Shown here: in pieces, positions 8,492 through 17,311 of the stretch
Numbering within the stretch: the stretch's first letter is position 1
How the letters are laid out: each line of letters begins with the position of its first letter
Origin: Oligosphaera ethanolica
Lineage (GTDB): Bacteria; Verrucomicrobiota; Lentisphaeria; Oligosphaerales; Oligosphaeraceae
Direction: 5' to 3'
Assembly (NCBI RefSeq): GCF_030814695.1
Contig: NZ_JAUSVL010000001.1
Span: forward strand, 4,624,227 to 4,688,226
Length of the DNA: 64,000 nt
Program-made: the position numbers and the translations under genes
Notes under the pieces: model-generated
Told to the model about the DNA's origin: nothing
Seen by the model: the letters and a program-made list of their open reading frames with translations, nothing else
The model's database searches: none

Positions 8492-8775
8492 GGCTGTTTC
8501 CTTTGCAGATAAGTGTGGCTTTCATGGCTGGAAGCCTTGCGGGCAGAGAAAATCCGGATAAGGTCCTCCGTGGAGCGATAGCAGTGGCACACCACCAGCA
8601 GCCGCAGTGACGCACTCATTCCCAGAATGACGAAACGATCCTCGGCTTGAGAGTGCCCTGCATCGAAGATCACCAGCGCTTCTTCGTCATCAAATACCGT
8701 GGCTGCCTCTTCGAAGCTGATGCCATGTTTTTGGACATTGCTCGCGGCCTTGCGCAAGTCCCATTCGTATTTCAT
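8488..8775 (-). CDS. brnT: BrnT-family toxin (ribonuclease)
   Basis: About 95 residues. The BrnT signature is clear: KYEWDLRKAASNVQKHGISF at the N-terminus, EEAATVFDDEEAL near residue 25, ERFV-like EDRFVILGMS near 50 and IRIFSARKAS near 78. BrnT toxins are RelE-fold RNases that stop translation. I start at the ATG (8773-8775); a GTG two codons upstream is also possible, and neither has a strong ribosome site. The gene lies directly behind a near-consensus promoter and overlaps the antitoxin gene by four bases. Confidence 0.88.
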   Translation of the reverse strand: MKYEWDLRKAASNVQKHGISFEEAATVFDDEEALVIFDAGHSQAEDRFVILGMSASLRLLVVCHCYRSTEDLIRIFSARKASSHESHTYLQRKQP

Positions 8776-8793
8776 GTTCACACTTTGTTGACG

Positions 8794-8832
8794 ATATTAA
8801 TATAGTATACATACAGTGTAAAGAGATGACAA
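8794..8832 (-). promoter_or_regulatory. Promoter and likely operator of brnTA
   Basis: On the minus strand TTGTCA (8832-8827), exactly 17 bases, TATACT (8809-8804). The palindrome GTATAC (8805-8810) overlaps the -10 box and the perfect 10-base palindrome ATATTAATAT (8794-8803) covers the expected start of transcription. These are natural binding sites for the ribbon-helix-helix antitoxin, which represses its own operon in known Brn systems. Confidence 0.7.
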
Positions 8833-8946
8833 GCTCAGTCACAGCGCTCTGCCCCGTGTGAGGAACGCATTGACGGTGGGGGAAAGATGGGACTGGATAC
8901 CGTTGAGACCGGGCGGCTGTGGCCGATGCTGCTGGTGGTGGTGATT

Positions 8947-9783
8947 TCAGTCGGGCTGGCCGCGGCTGAGGCGTCGGAATACCAGTGGTGAGAGGTGTTT
9001 ATGGATTTTGAAGCTGCGGCTGAAGTAGTGGATGGAGGAGAAGCCGAGTTTTTCAGCGATCTGTGACATGGAATTGTCTGAGAAGCCGAGGAGGATTTCG
9101 GCCTGGACGAGTTTTCGTTCGATGATGTAGTGCATGGGCGTCTGGCCGGTGCAGCGGCGGAAGAGGTGAGCGAAGCGGCTGACGGAAAGATTGCACTGTG
9201 CGGCCAGGTCAGTGAGGGTAATTTTCTCCATGTAGTGTTTTTCGATGTAGCGGATGGCGCGTTGCACGGCCTGTTCGGAGTAGAGGTCGGAGCCGGTTGG
9301 CGGTGGCAGGTGTCGGGCGGCGGTGACGAAGAGTTCCATCAGCGCGGCATGGAGGTTGACGCTACTCATGGCAGACGGTGTTTGGAGTTCGTCGATGATG
9401 GCGTGGCAGAGGGCGGTGGAGTCTTCGGTGGGGAGGGTGATTTTGCGGATGAGTTCATTCTGCTGACCGAAGAGCGGGAAGAGTTCGCCATAGAGCTGTA
9501 GTGTCATGGGGCTGTGGAGGAGCTGGATGGCCTGGCAAGCGTCGCTGCTGGCGCTTTCGTGGAGCATTTCCGGCGGGACGACCAGCATATCACCGGCTGT
9601 GGCGGTGGTGGTGACGCTGGCGGCGGTGAAGCTCAAGGTGCCGCTGAGGACGATGACGGTTTGGAAGTCATCGTGCACGTGGGTGCCGAAGCGGCGTGGC
9701 TGGCTGGGGTAGCGAACCCATGCGAGCATTTTGAAGGGTGGGTAAAGGATGCGCTCGTAAGCAACGGTGATGACTTTTCCCAT
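8947..9783 (-). CDS. AraC-family transcriptional regulator
   Basis: A 278-residue regulator. It starts MGKVITVAYERIL after GGAGG; an upstream extension of 27 codons is open but has no ribosome site. Residues 30-110 form a cupin-like sensor (GTHVHDDFQTVIVLSGTL, GDMLVVPPEMLHES). The last 100 residues hold two helix-turn-helix motifs (LTDLAAQCNLSVSRFAHLFR and MSQIAEKLGFSSIHYFSRSF). It is divergent from the pair of QueG-like Fe-S genes, with 238 bases between the starts, so it is the obvious candidate for their regulator. The ligand is unknown; the cupin pocket suggests a sugar or other small molecule. Confidence 0.9.
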   Translation of the reverse strand: MGKVITVAYERILYPPFKMLAWVRYPSQPRRFGTHVHDDFQTVIVLSGTLSFTAASVTTTATAGDMLVVPPEMLHESASSDACQAIQLLHSPMTLQLYGELFPLFGQQNELIRKITLPTEDSTALCHAIIDELQTPSAMSSVNLHAALMELFVTAARHLPPPTGSDLYSEQAVQRAIRYIEKHYMEKITLTDLAAQCNLSVSRFAHLFRRCTGQTPMHYIIERKLVQAEILLGFSDNSMSQIAEKLGFSSIHYFSRSFKIHKHLSPLVFRRLSRGQPD

Positions 9784-10021
9784 GCGATCCTCCAATGCAC
9801 TTTTTGCATCGAATGTAGTGGCGGGGGAGTGAAGAGCAAGGCGAAGATCAGCATGAAAATGCAAAAAAAAGCAGAAAAGCCCAAAGTCGCCGCTGAATGA
9901 TCACGTATTGTAGAGGCGGGTGCGGGCTTTTCATGGTGATTTCAGGTGTTTATGGTGCCGCCGGTGGCGGCCCGTCATTGGGGGAAACGAGATTTCCCCG
10001 GATAACAGAAAGGACCCTACG

Positions 10022-11002
10022 ATGCTGACCAGTACGATGGTGAAGAGTCATGCCCTGCGTTCGGGCGCGGACATAGTGGGCATCGCCTCGGCGGACCGTT
10101 TTGCCGAGTTGCCGGCACGCTACAACCCGCTTTCGGCCTTTCCGGAGGCCAAGTCGGTAGTGGTGTTGGGTTTCCGGTTGTTTCGGGGGCTCTATCGGGG
10201 CATGAAGGCCGGCACGCAGTATGCGTCATTCAGTATGATGGGCTATGCGGGCAACAAGTGGGTGTTCCAGCCGGTTACTCTCTGGCATTTCTGCACCATT
10301 TTTGAAGACGCCGGGTATGAGGCATCGCCCATACCGGACAACTTTCCCTGGAGCAATCTGGACGGCATCAATCCGGATGAGATGGGGCAGGACTTCATTG
10401 ACGTCAACCCGTCATTTTACGGCAAGGACAGTTCGCAGTTCAGTCGGCCGGTGAAAGACGATGGTCGGCCGGCGCCGGACATTTATTTTCAGATGCGTCT
10501 GGCGGCCTACTGCGCGGGCATGGGCGAGATTGGTGACAGCGGCGTATTTCTGACGCCTGAATTTGGTCCGCGGCAGATGTTTGCAGTGGTGCTCACGGAT
10601 GCCGAGCTTGATCCCGATCCGCTGTATGCGGGTGGGCTTTGCGACCACTGCGGGCTCTGTGTGGCCAAATGTCCGGGCTGCGCCATCTCGGCGACAGAGA
10701 AGGTGTCAGTGAAAATTGCTGGGCGCGAACTGAGCTGGAACAAGCTTGATTTTGCGAAATGCAGCGTGGCCTATCATGGTGGTGGTGAGAAATCGCACAA
10801 TCCCTTCATGGTGACGGAGAAAGACCAGGTTGGATTCAATCAGCAGCCCTATACGGCGGCGCGCAATTACAAATTGTCGCCGATTGTGTGGAGTGGCCGT
10901 GCCCTGGGCGGCATGGAAGGCTGTCACCAAGCCTGCATGGCGCATCTGGAAGAACGCGGCGTGCTCAAGAACACCTTCAACAAAGCCTTTGGAGACTGCT
11001 GA
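10022..11002 (+). CDS. QueG-like iron-sulfur protein, first of a tandem pair
   Basis: A 326-residue protein related to epoxyqueuosine reductase (QueG) and reductive-dehalogenase-like proteins (COG1600 type). The N-terminus SGADIVGIASADRF and KSVVVLGFRLFRG match the cobamide-binding core of that family, as does YCAGMGEIGDSGVFLTPEFGPRQ near residue 165. One [4Fe-4S] site is clear, CDHCGLCVAKCPGCA near residue 205. In QueG a second cluster uses another Cys-rich motif; here only scattered cysteines remain (AKCSVAY near 250 and GCHQACMAH near 300), so a second cluster is uncertain. ATG at 10022 with AAAGGA seven bases upstream. It is coupled to its paralogue by an ATGA overlap. A true tRNA-queuosine role is not assured. 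Confidence 0.8.
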   Translation: MLTSTMVKSHALRSGADIVGIASADRFAELPARYNPLSAFPEAKSVVVLGFRLFRGLYRGMKAGTQYASFSMMGYAGNKWVFQPVTLWHFCTIFEDAGYEASPIPDNFPWSNLDGINPDEMGQDFIDVNPSFYGKDSSQFSRPVKDDGRPAPDIYFQMRLAAYCAGMGEIGDSGVFLTPEFGPRQMFAVVLTDAELDPDPLYAGGLCDHCGLCVAKCPGCAISATEKVSVKIAGRELSWNKLDFAKCSVAYHGGGEKSHNPFMVTEKDQVGFNQQPYTAARNYKLSPIVWSGRALGGMEGCHQACMAHLEERGVLKNTFNKAFGDC

Positions 11003-11979
11003 TGTTAAGTGCAAAACTGCTCAAACAATGCGCTCTGGAAGCGGGCGCGGACATTGTGGCGGTTGGACCGACCAGCCGTTACGAAGGCTGTCCCAAACAG
11101 ATGGATATTCGCTATGCCCTGCCGGGCTGCAAGTCGGTGATTGCTTTGGGCTTCCGGCATTTCCGCGGAGTATTCCGCGGGACGGAAGAGGGGACGTTTT
11201 TCACGAACTACTCGGGCGTGGGCTATGCGAGCATCAACTGCATTCGGCAGCCGCTGGCGCTACGCGATATCTGCCGCTGGATTGAAGACCAGGGCTATGA
11301 CACGATGCCCATACCCAATCATCTGGGGTGGACGAACAACGACATGGCCGGGCAGCGACCGGGTGCCGTGGATACTCCGAATCCTAATTTCAGCCGGCCG
11401 GTGCAGGCGGGCTATCCTTACCCGAACGTGGCGCATCACATGCGTTTGGGCGCGGTGATAGCGGGGCTGGGCGAGATAGGTTGGAGCAAGATGTTCCTGT
11501 CCAAGGAATTTGGTCCGCGGCAGCGTTTGGCGTTGTTGTTGACGGACGCCGAGTTCGAGTACGACCCGGTGGTCAAGCCCGGGACGATCTGCGACCGCTG
11601 CAAGCAGTGCGCGCGGGCTTGCACTGGCCATGCCATGCCGGTGGACAGCAAGGACTGCGTGCGGGTGGAGATTGACGGCCAGGTCATTGAGTGGGCCAAC
11701 ATCGACTACAGCAAATGCAGCCGCTATTTCTGCGGGGCGTCGCCGCAGCACAATCCCTTCGCGGTGACTGAAGAGGACCAGAAGGGCTTTGCGGATGTGG
11801 TGGGTCGTGCGCAGCAGTACAAGCTGCCGTCGCAGTACTGGTATGCGCGGGCGCTGGAAGGATCGTCGGGCTGTATTCGCGCCTGCATGATGCACCTGGA
11901 ACAGACTGGCCGGATCACGAACCGCTTCAAGGAGCCTTTCCGGAAGAAACCGGCCTGGCGTCTGGCGGATCCGGAATAG
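11002..11979 (+). CDS. QueG-like iron-sulfur protein, second of a tandem pair
   Basis: A 325-residue paralogue of the preceding gene. Its ATG overlaps the upstream TGA (11000-11004), with GGAG just ahead, so the two are co-translated and may form a heterodimer. Conserved with its neighbour are AGADIVAVGPTSRY, KSVIALGFRHFRGVFRG, AGLGEIGWSKMFLSKEFGPRQ and the single [4Fe-4S] motif CDRCKQCARACTGHA near residue 197. Later cysteines are in SKCSRYFCGAS and GCIRACMMH. The two copies have diverged strongly in the middle, which speaks for old duplication with distinct roles. Family: COG1600-like Fe-S oxidoreductase, possibly corrinoid-dependent; substrate unknown. The convergent O-antigen ligase gene ends 30 bases further on. 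Confidence 0.8.
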   Translation: MLSAKLLKQCALEAGADIVAVGPTSRYEGCPKQMDIRYALPGCKSVIALGFRHFRGVFRGTEEGTFFTNYSGVGYASINCIRQPLALRDICRWIEDQGYDTMPIPNHLGWTNNDMAGQRPGAVDTPNPNFSRPVQAGYPYPNVAHHMRLGAVIAGLGEIGWSKMFLSKEFGPRQRLALLLTDAEFEYDPVVKPGTICDRCKQCARACTGHAMPVDSKDCVRVEIDGQVIEWANIDYSKCSRYFCGASPQHNPFAVTEEDQKGFADVVGRAQQYKLPSQYWYARALEGSSGCIRACMMHLEQTGRITNRFKEPFRKKPAWRLADPE

Positions 11980-12009
11980 GAGCGCGCCAGAGAAGCGAGT
12001 GAATTTTGC

Positions 12010-13296
12010 TTACGCCTCCGGGAGCGTTGTTGCTGCCGGGGGCATTTCATTTTTATCGTCGCTGTTATTCTGCAGGAGAATGGCAGCGGCGAGCCAGAGC
12101 CAGCGTTTACTGAGGAGGTCGTCCCAGAGACAGCAGAAGGCCAGGGCGAGGAGAAAATATCTCGCCATGGTGGTTGCTTTGACGCCGCTGCTGATCCAGA
12201 AGGCGATCATGGCGGCGAGGGCGCCAGCGCCGAAGAGACTGAGGATATTGAGGTATTCCTGGTGGGGGTCCATGAAGGCCGCGAAGCTGTCGAGGACGGC
12301 GACGGCGTTGTAGTGTTCGAGGGTGTTGCGAATGGCGTTGTGATCGGCGAGCTGGGGGTAGAGCCGGGCGATTTCGGCTGGGCTGTGGCCGATGAGGAAG
12401 CCACGTGGCGTGTGCGTGGCCATCTTGGCGTAGATATTCTGGTGGATCATGTACATACCGCTGGTGGTATTGATGACGGGCCATTGCGGTTTGAGGGGAA
12501 AGACCACCCAAAGCACGGTGGCTGTGCAGATGAGGCCGACGGCGATGATGAGCAGCCAAGACCAGCGGCTGAGCCGCGGCCAACGCGGGCGGCAGGCGTC
12601 CGCCAGAAAGCCCAGCATAACGGCGCCGGTGAGGACAGCGTGTTTGCTGAAGCTGTGGACGAGCGGGAGGAGGCACAGGCCAAGCCCAAGCAGACAGAGC
12701 AGCCATTGCCGCAGCGTGAAATGTCGCGCGCGGGGGGCCAGGCCGGACAGCACCATGGCGACCGGCAGGACATAGAAGGAACCGAGCGTATTGGGGTTTT
12801 GGAAAGTGAAGGCGAAGCGGCGGGCGAGAAAGCTCATGGCGGTGCCGTCCATCTGCGTACTGATGAAGGCGAAGCCCAGGCTGCCGCGGCCGCAGGCGAT
12901 GAATGCCGTGAGTTCGGCTAGCCAAGCCAGCAGAATCAGCCCGCAGAGGATGACGCCACAACGCAGCAGGAGAGCTGGCGGTGGCGGGTTTTCGCGCACG
13001 AAAACGAACAGGCCTGCCAGGTAGAGAAAGACGGCGAGGTTGTAGCCATTGTCGCCGCTGGGGCTGATGGCGTGGCAGAGCGTGGAGATGGCGGCGATGG
13101 CCAGGAAGGCCAGCAAGGCCGGGTAGGGTCGCCGCCGCAATGCCAGGAGGACGCGGCGTTCGAGGAGCATGATGGCGATGACCGGCGCCAGGAAGTCGGC
13201 GGCGAAGAATTGACCGCGCAGGGGAATGTAGAGGAAGAGCAGGGCGATGTAAGCCAGGATGACGGTGCTGGTGATGTGTTGTCGGGTCTGGGTCAT
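12010..13296 (-). CDS. O-antigen ligase/polymerase family membrane protein
   Basis: A 428-residue protein with about ten membrane helices and a large periplasmic loop near residues 265-360 (HTPRGFLIGHSPAEIARLYPQ, NTLEHYNAVAVLDSFAAFMDPHQEYL). The loop with an HQEYL-like motif near the end, followed by further helices, is the layout of Wzy_C/WaaL proteins, which join undecaprenyl-linked glycans to an acceptor or to each other. Its start overlaps the stop of the glycosyltransferase gene by four bases (13293-13296). With the esterase gene upstream it forms a three-gene operon for cell-surface glycans. Ligase and polymerase cannot be told apart from sequence alone. Confidence 0.8.
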   Translation of the reverse strand: MTQTRQHITSTVILAYIALLFLYIPLRGQFFAADFLAPVIAIMLLERRVLLALRRRPYPALLAFLAIAAISTLCHAISPSGDNGYNLAVFLYLAGLFVFVRENPPPPALLLRCGVILCGLILLAWLAELTAFIACGRGSLGFAFISTQMDGTAMSFLARRFAFTFQNPNTLGSFYVLPVAMVLSGLAPRARHFTLRQWLLCLLGLGLCLLPLVHSFSKHAVLTGAVMLGFLADACRPRWPRLSRWSWLLIIAVGLICTATVLWVVFPLKPQWPVINTTSGMYMIHQNIYAKMATHTPRGFLIGHSPAEIARLYPQLADHNAIRNTLEHYNAVAVLDSFAAFMDPHQEYLNILSLFGAGALAAMIAFWISSGVKATTMARYFLLALAFCCLWDDLLSKRWLWLAAAILLQNNSDDKNEMPPAATTLPEA

Positions 13297-14567
13297 GACT
13301 GCGGCCCTCTAGTATCGTCGGTGGCGGCCTGGGCGGCGGGGTGCTTGTCGTTGTTGGTATGAGCCTGGTCGGTGGCGGTATGGGCGGCGGGTGCCCCTTT
13401 GCCTGGGTTACGGGCAAGGATGGACTGGTAGAGATCGATATGGGCGTCGATCATGGCCTGGCGTGGGAACTGGCGTGGGGGGACCTGCTGGAACTGACCG
13501 GCCATAGCCTGGCGCATGGCGTTGGCCAGCGCGTCGACGTCGTTGGGGGGAATGGTGATGACCTTGCCGCTGGCGACTTCGGGCAGGGAGGCGTTGTCGG
13601 TGACGATGACAGGGCGTTGCAGGGCGCAGGCCTCGGCGGCGGCGAAGCCGAAGCCTTCCGAGAGCGACGGCACCACGACGGTGTCGGCCAGCATGACGTA
13701 GCTTGGCAGTTCGGCGTAGGGCTGCGGTGGCAGCAGGATCATGGCGTCTTGGAGCCGGAGTTCGTCACGCAGACTGAGCATGTCGCGATAGCCCTCGCGG
13801 CAAGCTGCGGCGGTGCTGACGATGGCCAGCAGCCGGGCCGGCCGCCCTTCGTCGCGCAGCCGGGCCAGTGCTCGGAGCAGCAGGGGCAGGCCTTTGGAGC
13901 GGCCGGGGCGGCCGGAGAAAAAGAAGACGAAGACATTATCGAGTCCGAGCTTAGCGCGCAGCGCTGGGTCGCGGTGATGCCGGGCGGGGTTCCAGAAGGC
14001 GTCGTCAATGCCGTTGTGAATGGTGTGAATGCGTTCGGGAGCGATGCCGTGTTGACGCAGATCGCGGGCTGTCGCCGCGGAGACGGCGACGATGTGGTCA
14101 TAGCGGCACAGATACAGGGCTCGTTCAATGATGTCATTGAGCCAGTTGGACAGCGCGCCGGCATCGGACACGCGCTGCCATTTGCCGATCCAGAGCTCGT
14201 GGACGGTGAGGACCACTGGGCGTTTGCAGATGCGGGCGGCGAGCCAGGCGGCCGGGGCGGCGGCGAAGGTCGTCGCGTGAATGATGTCGGCCTGGCGGGC
14301 GAAGCGTAGGATGCTGGACAGGCCGAGGAGGGGAAAGAGGTAGCGGCAGCCGCCCGTGCGGACGCGGATAATGCTAACGCCGTTGTGTTCTTCCTGCAAC
14401 GGCGCGCCGGCTATGGCCTGGGTAATGACCAGCACCCGGTATGACTGTGCGGCAAGACCCTCGGCGAGGCTCTGAAAGAGAATCTCGGCGCCGCCGACGT
14501 GCGGGTAGTAAAAATCCAGGCAGAACAGAATGGTGGTTTGCTGTGCTGCGCGTGGATGGTTGGTCAT
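13293..14567 (-). CDS. Glycosyltransferase family 4
   Basis: A 424-residue retaining GT-B glycosyltransferase. The N-terminus FCLDFYYPHVGGAEILFQSL is the GT4 acceptor-domain opening; FSGRPGRSKGLPLLLRAL near residue 225 and the donor motif SLSEGFGFAAAEACALQRPVI with its E-x7-E pair near residue 310 are typical. The last 35 residues (after RNPGKGAP) are a His/Thr/Ala-rich tail without predicted fold, an unusual addition. Start ATG 14567 with GGAG nine bases upstream, six bases after the esterase gene. The donor sugar is unknown. Likely acts on the cytoplasmic face of the inner membrane, feeding the downstream ligase/polymerase. Confidence 0.9.
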   Translation of the reverse strand: MTNHPRAAQQTTILFCLDFYYPHVGGAEILFQSLAEGLAAQSYRVLVITQAIAGAPLQEEHNGVSIIRVRTGGCRYLFPLLGLSSILRFARQADIIHATTFAAAPAAWLAARICKRPVVLTVHELWIGKWQRVSDAGALSNWLNDIIERALYLCRYDHIVAVSAATARDLRQHGIAPERIHTIHNGIDDAFWNPARHHRDPALRAKLGLDNVFVFFFSGRPGRSKGLPLLLRALARLRDEGRPARLLAIVSTAAACREGYRDMLSLRDELRLQDAMILLPPQPYAELPSYVMLADTVVVPSLSEGFGFAAAEACALQRPVIVTDNASLPEVASGKVITIPPNDVDALANAMRQAMAGQFQQVPPRQFPRQAMIDAHIDLYQSILARNPGKGAPAAHTATDQAHTNNDKHPAAQAATDDTRGPQS

Positions 14568-14573
14568 GGTGGA

Positions 14574-17171
14574 CTACTCCGCAGCGGTGCTGCTGCTGCT
14601 GATCGGCGCGCCAGCAAGGGCGCGACTGACGCTAGGCTTGAGCCAGGCCGAGCCCATGTGGAGCCAGGCGGGGCCGCCGGCCGGGCTGGCTTCCAGCTTC
14701 AGCTGCTTGACGCCGATGATGTCGGCCTCCAGCATGACGTTCAGGTCAGACCAGCGGACGCTTTTTTCGGCAAGCTTCTTGCCATCGCCATAGACGGTGA
14801 AACGGACCGCTTCGTCTTTTTTGCGGCTCTGGCTGATACCGCTTTCGCGGGGGTTGAGGAGAGTGATGCCGGAACTGAATTTTTGGAAACGGCCTTGCAG
14901 GTCATATTCGATGGTGGCGGGGGCGCGGAGGCCGATGCTTTTGTCGGTCTGGAGCTTGTCTCCCCAGAAGGAGCGTCCCAGTCCGATGGCGCCGCGCATC
15001 TGGTCGATGCGCTTGGGCATGAGATCGACCAACGCCAGCGTGGTATCGTGAACTAGGCTGGCGTCTTGCCACTGTGGGAAGAGCTGCGGTGCCATGAGTT
15101 CGCGCAGGTCATTGACGCCGGTGAACCAGCTGCCGGATTCGACTTGCCAGTCGCTGCCGAACCAACCGACGAGGAGCATGGTCTCCGGCGAGGCGGAGCG
15201 GGCGTCATAGATGGCGTAGTCGAAGTATTTTTTGGAATCGAAGACGCCCCAGTTGAACCAGTTGCCGAAGCGTCCCCAGCACTGGAAGGCGGCTTGTGGC
15301 GACTGTGCTGAGAGCATGACCACGCTGCGGTGTGGCGCGTAGCTGACATTAGGGTAGATGAGCATGAAGCCGATGTCGTCGCGGTCGAGGTCGATATTTT
15401 GTGCGCGCAGCGGCGTGGTGATGTCAGCGAGGGGGAAAAATGGTCCGAGCTGGTTGCTGATGGCGTTGTCGCTGGTGCCGCCGAAGAGGATGAGGTTGCG
15501 GCTCTGCATAATTTCGGCGCTGCAATCCGTGTCCTTGATACTGAGACAGGGGGCGCCATTGCGTCGTTTCCACTCGTTGGCGAAGCTGTTGGCTTCGCGT
15601 TGCCAGGCATCGTTCATGGCGGGATAAGGCGATTGCGTGCCGACGACGAGGACGAATGGGGCGAGGACCGCCTCATGAATGGGGCCTTCGCAACCGCGTT
15701 TTTTGCTGAGAGTGGGCATGCTGACCTTGATTTGCTCCTGCCAGCCGTGGGTAGGATCTCGGCGCAGCGTGAGCCAGTGGTCGGGGGCGAGGTCGTTGGC
15801 GATGCGCAGGGTCTGGCCGTCAATGCTGAGGGTGATGTCTTTGCCGTGGCTGAACAGCGTCGTCGGTCGTTGGCAGGACAGGGCGAGGAGATTGCTGGTG
15901 TTGATGGTCAGGTGGTTCTGCGCATCGACTTTGGCGTCGATGGTGGCGAATTCGACTGGTCTGGCGAACTGTTCCATGCGCAGCCAGTAGGCTTTGCCGT
16001 GTTTGAGTTGAGCGGCCTTCCAGGTGACCGTGCGCGGGAAGGGCTCGCGCGTCCAGCTGCAGGTCCAGGCGAGGCCTTCGCCGGTGGCGCTGCCCGGGAA
16101 ACCGCCATGGCCGTTGCCGGGATATTCGCGGTATTCGACGCGGTAGCCGCGGGCGCGGAGTTCCCGGGTCATGAAGCGGGAATGCTCGGGGGGGACGATG
16201 GTGTCACCGGAGCCGGAGAGGATGTAGGTGGGCAGATTGAAGAGGTTTTGCGCGAAGGCGCGGGCGGTGTGGCCCTCCTGCAGCCAGTGGCGGAGGCTGT
16301 GGAAACGCCCGGGGAAAGGTCGGTTCCAGCTCCAGCGCAGAGACCAGGCGAGGTTGTCGGCGTTGCCGACGATGGGGAAGATGCCGGCGAACTGGTCGGC
16401 GTAATGCACGCCGAGGTGCAAGGCGCCGGTGCCGCCCATGGAGCCGCCGGTGAGGTACACGCGGTCGGGGTCGATGTTGTAGTCGCGCTTGATTTCCTCG
16501 ATGGCGCTGAGGACGTCATCTTCGCCGAGGTCTTTGTAGTCGGTGGAGCCGCGGCCTTGCGGGGAGAGGCAGAAAGCCCCGCTGTAGCTGGGTGCCGGAT
16601 GGCCCTGGAAAGGGCGAAACCAGCCATGGCCGTGCATGGACACGATGAGCGGCCAGGCCACTGCCGGGTCGTAGGCGCCGGGGATGCTGACGGAGTAGGT
16701 TTGGATGCTGTGGTCGATGGGCGAGATGTATGCGCGTAGCCGCGAGCCTTTTTCTTCAGCGATGGCTGAGACGCCCTGGCGGCTCTGGTGCGCCGCCCGC
16801 AGCAGCAGCAGGTAGTAGTCTTCCAGCAGCTGGCGTTTCTTGGGATCCAGGAGGGCCTTTGGGTCGCTGTCAACTGTGGCCTGTTCCAGAGCGTACTGTG
16901 CTTTGGACATGATCCAGGCGGCTTGACGGGCGCCTGCGGAACGGTCTTGCCAGGCGCGGCAGCGCTCGGCCCGGGATAGCGCACGCAGCCAATCGGCATA
17001 GCGGCGGGCCTGGCGGACGGAGCAGACTCTGGGTGCCTTTGGTGGCGGTTGCTTGTTATCGCCGGCATTGCGGGCTTTTTGCGCGCGTGCGCTGCCAATA
17101 CCGTAGGCGATGAGGGCGAAGATGATGATGCCGGCGATGTACGAAAGGCGTTTTACGAATGGGTTGCGCAT
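14574..17171 (-). CDS. Secreted or anchored PHB-depolymerase-like esterase with NPCBM domain
   Basis: An 865-residue protein. Residues 1-30 (basic MRNPFVKR, then a hydrophobic stretch) are a signal peptide or membrane anchor. Residues 150-380 form an alpha/beta hydrolase of the esterase-PHB depolymerase type: HGHGWFRPF near 180, the nucleophile Ser244 in GGSMGG, SGSGDTIVP near 325 and the catalytic His in YPGNGHGGF near 355. A middle region of about 300 residues has a beta-rich look and no family I recognise. The C-terminal 130 residues (GAIGLGRSFWGDK, PATIEYDLQGRFQKFSSGI, VRFTVYGDGKKL, GVKQLKLEA) fit an NPCBM carbohydrate-binding domain. It probably deacylates a polysaccharide outside the cytoplasm. 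The first gene of an operon with GT4 and ligase. An earlier ATG at 17198 is open but would put extra residues before the signal peptide. Confidence 0.82.
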   Translation of the reverse strand: MRNPFVKRLSYIAGIIIFALIAYGIGSARAQKARNAGDNKQPPPKAPRVCSVRQARRYADWLRALSRAERCRAWQDRSAGARQAAWIMSKAQYALEQATVDSDPKALLDPKKRQLLEDYYLLLLRAAHQSRQGVSAIAEEKGSRLRAYISPIDHSIQTYSVSIPGAYDPAVAWPLIVSMHGHGWFRPFQGHPAPSYSGAFCLSPQGRGSTDYKDLGEDDVLSAIEEIKRDYNIDPDRVYLTGGSMGGTGALHLGVHYADQFAGIFPIVGNADNLAWSLRWSWNRPFPGRFHSLRHWLQEGHTARAFAQNLFNLPTYILSGSGDTIVPPEHSRFMTRELRARGYRVEYREYPGNGHGGFPGSATGEGLAWTCSWTREPFPRTVTWKAAQLKHGKAYWLRMEQFARPVEFATIDAKVDAQNHLTINTSNLLALSCQRPTTLFSHGKDITLSIDGQTLRIANDLAPDHWLTLRRDPTHGWQEQIKVSMPTLSKKRGCEGPIHEAVLAPFVLVVGTQSPYPAMNDAWQREANSFANEWKRRNGAPCLSIKDTDCSAEIMQSRNLILFGGTSDNAISNQLGPFFPLADITTPLRAQNIDLDRDDIGFMLIYPNVSYAPHRSVVMLSAQSPQAAFQCWGRFGNWFNWGVFDSKKYFDYAIYDARSASPETMLLVGWFGSDWQVESGSWFTGVNDLRELMAPQLFPQWQDASLVHDTTLALVDLMPKRIDQMRGAIGLGRSFWGDKLQTDKSIGLRAPATIEYDLQGRFQKFSSGITLLNPRESGISQSRKKDEAVRFTVYGDGKKLAEKSVRWSDLNVMLEADIIGVKQLKLEASPAGGPAWLHMGSAWLKPSVSRALAGAPISSSSTAAE

Positions 17172-17311
17172 AGGTGGTCCGTCTTGGCAGAATATCACAA
17201 CGGCCGCGCCGTCATGGCGGTGAGTGTCGTGACGGCGGCGGCCGGCGGGGAGCGACTACAGAAGTGGCGGGCAGGTGGGGGGGCCGGCTGCCCGTGGCGC
17301 TTGCTAGCAGC

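Noticed and set aside
12107..13417. 436-codon minus-strand frame overlapping the O-antigen ligase gene
   Set aside because: Pro/Arg/His-rich frame shifted from the real, membrane-protein-like one.
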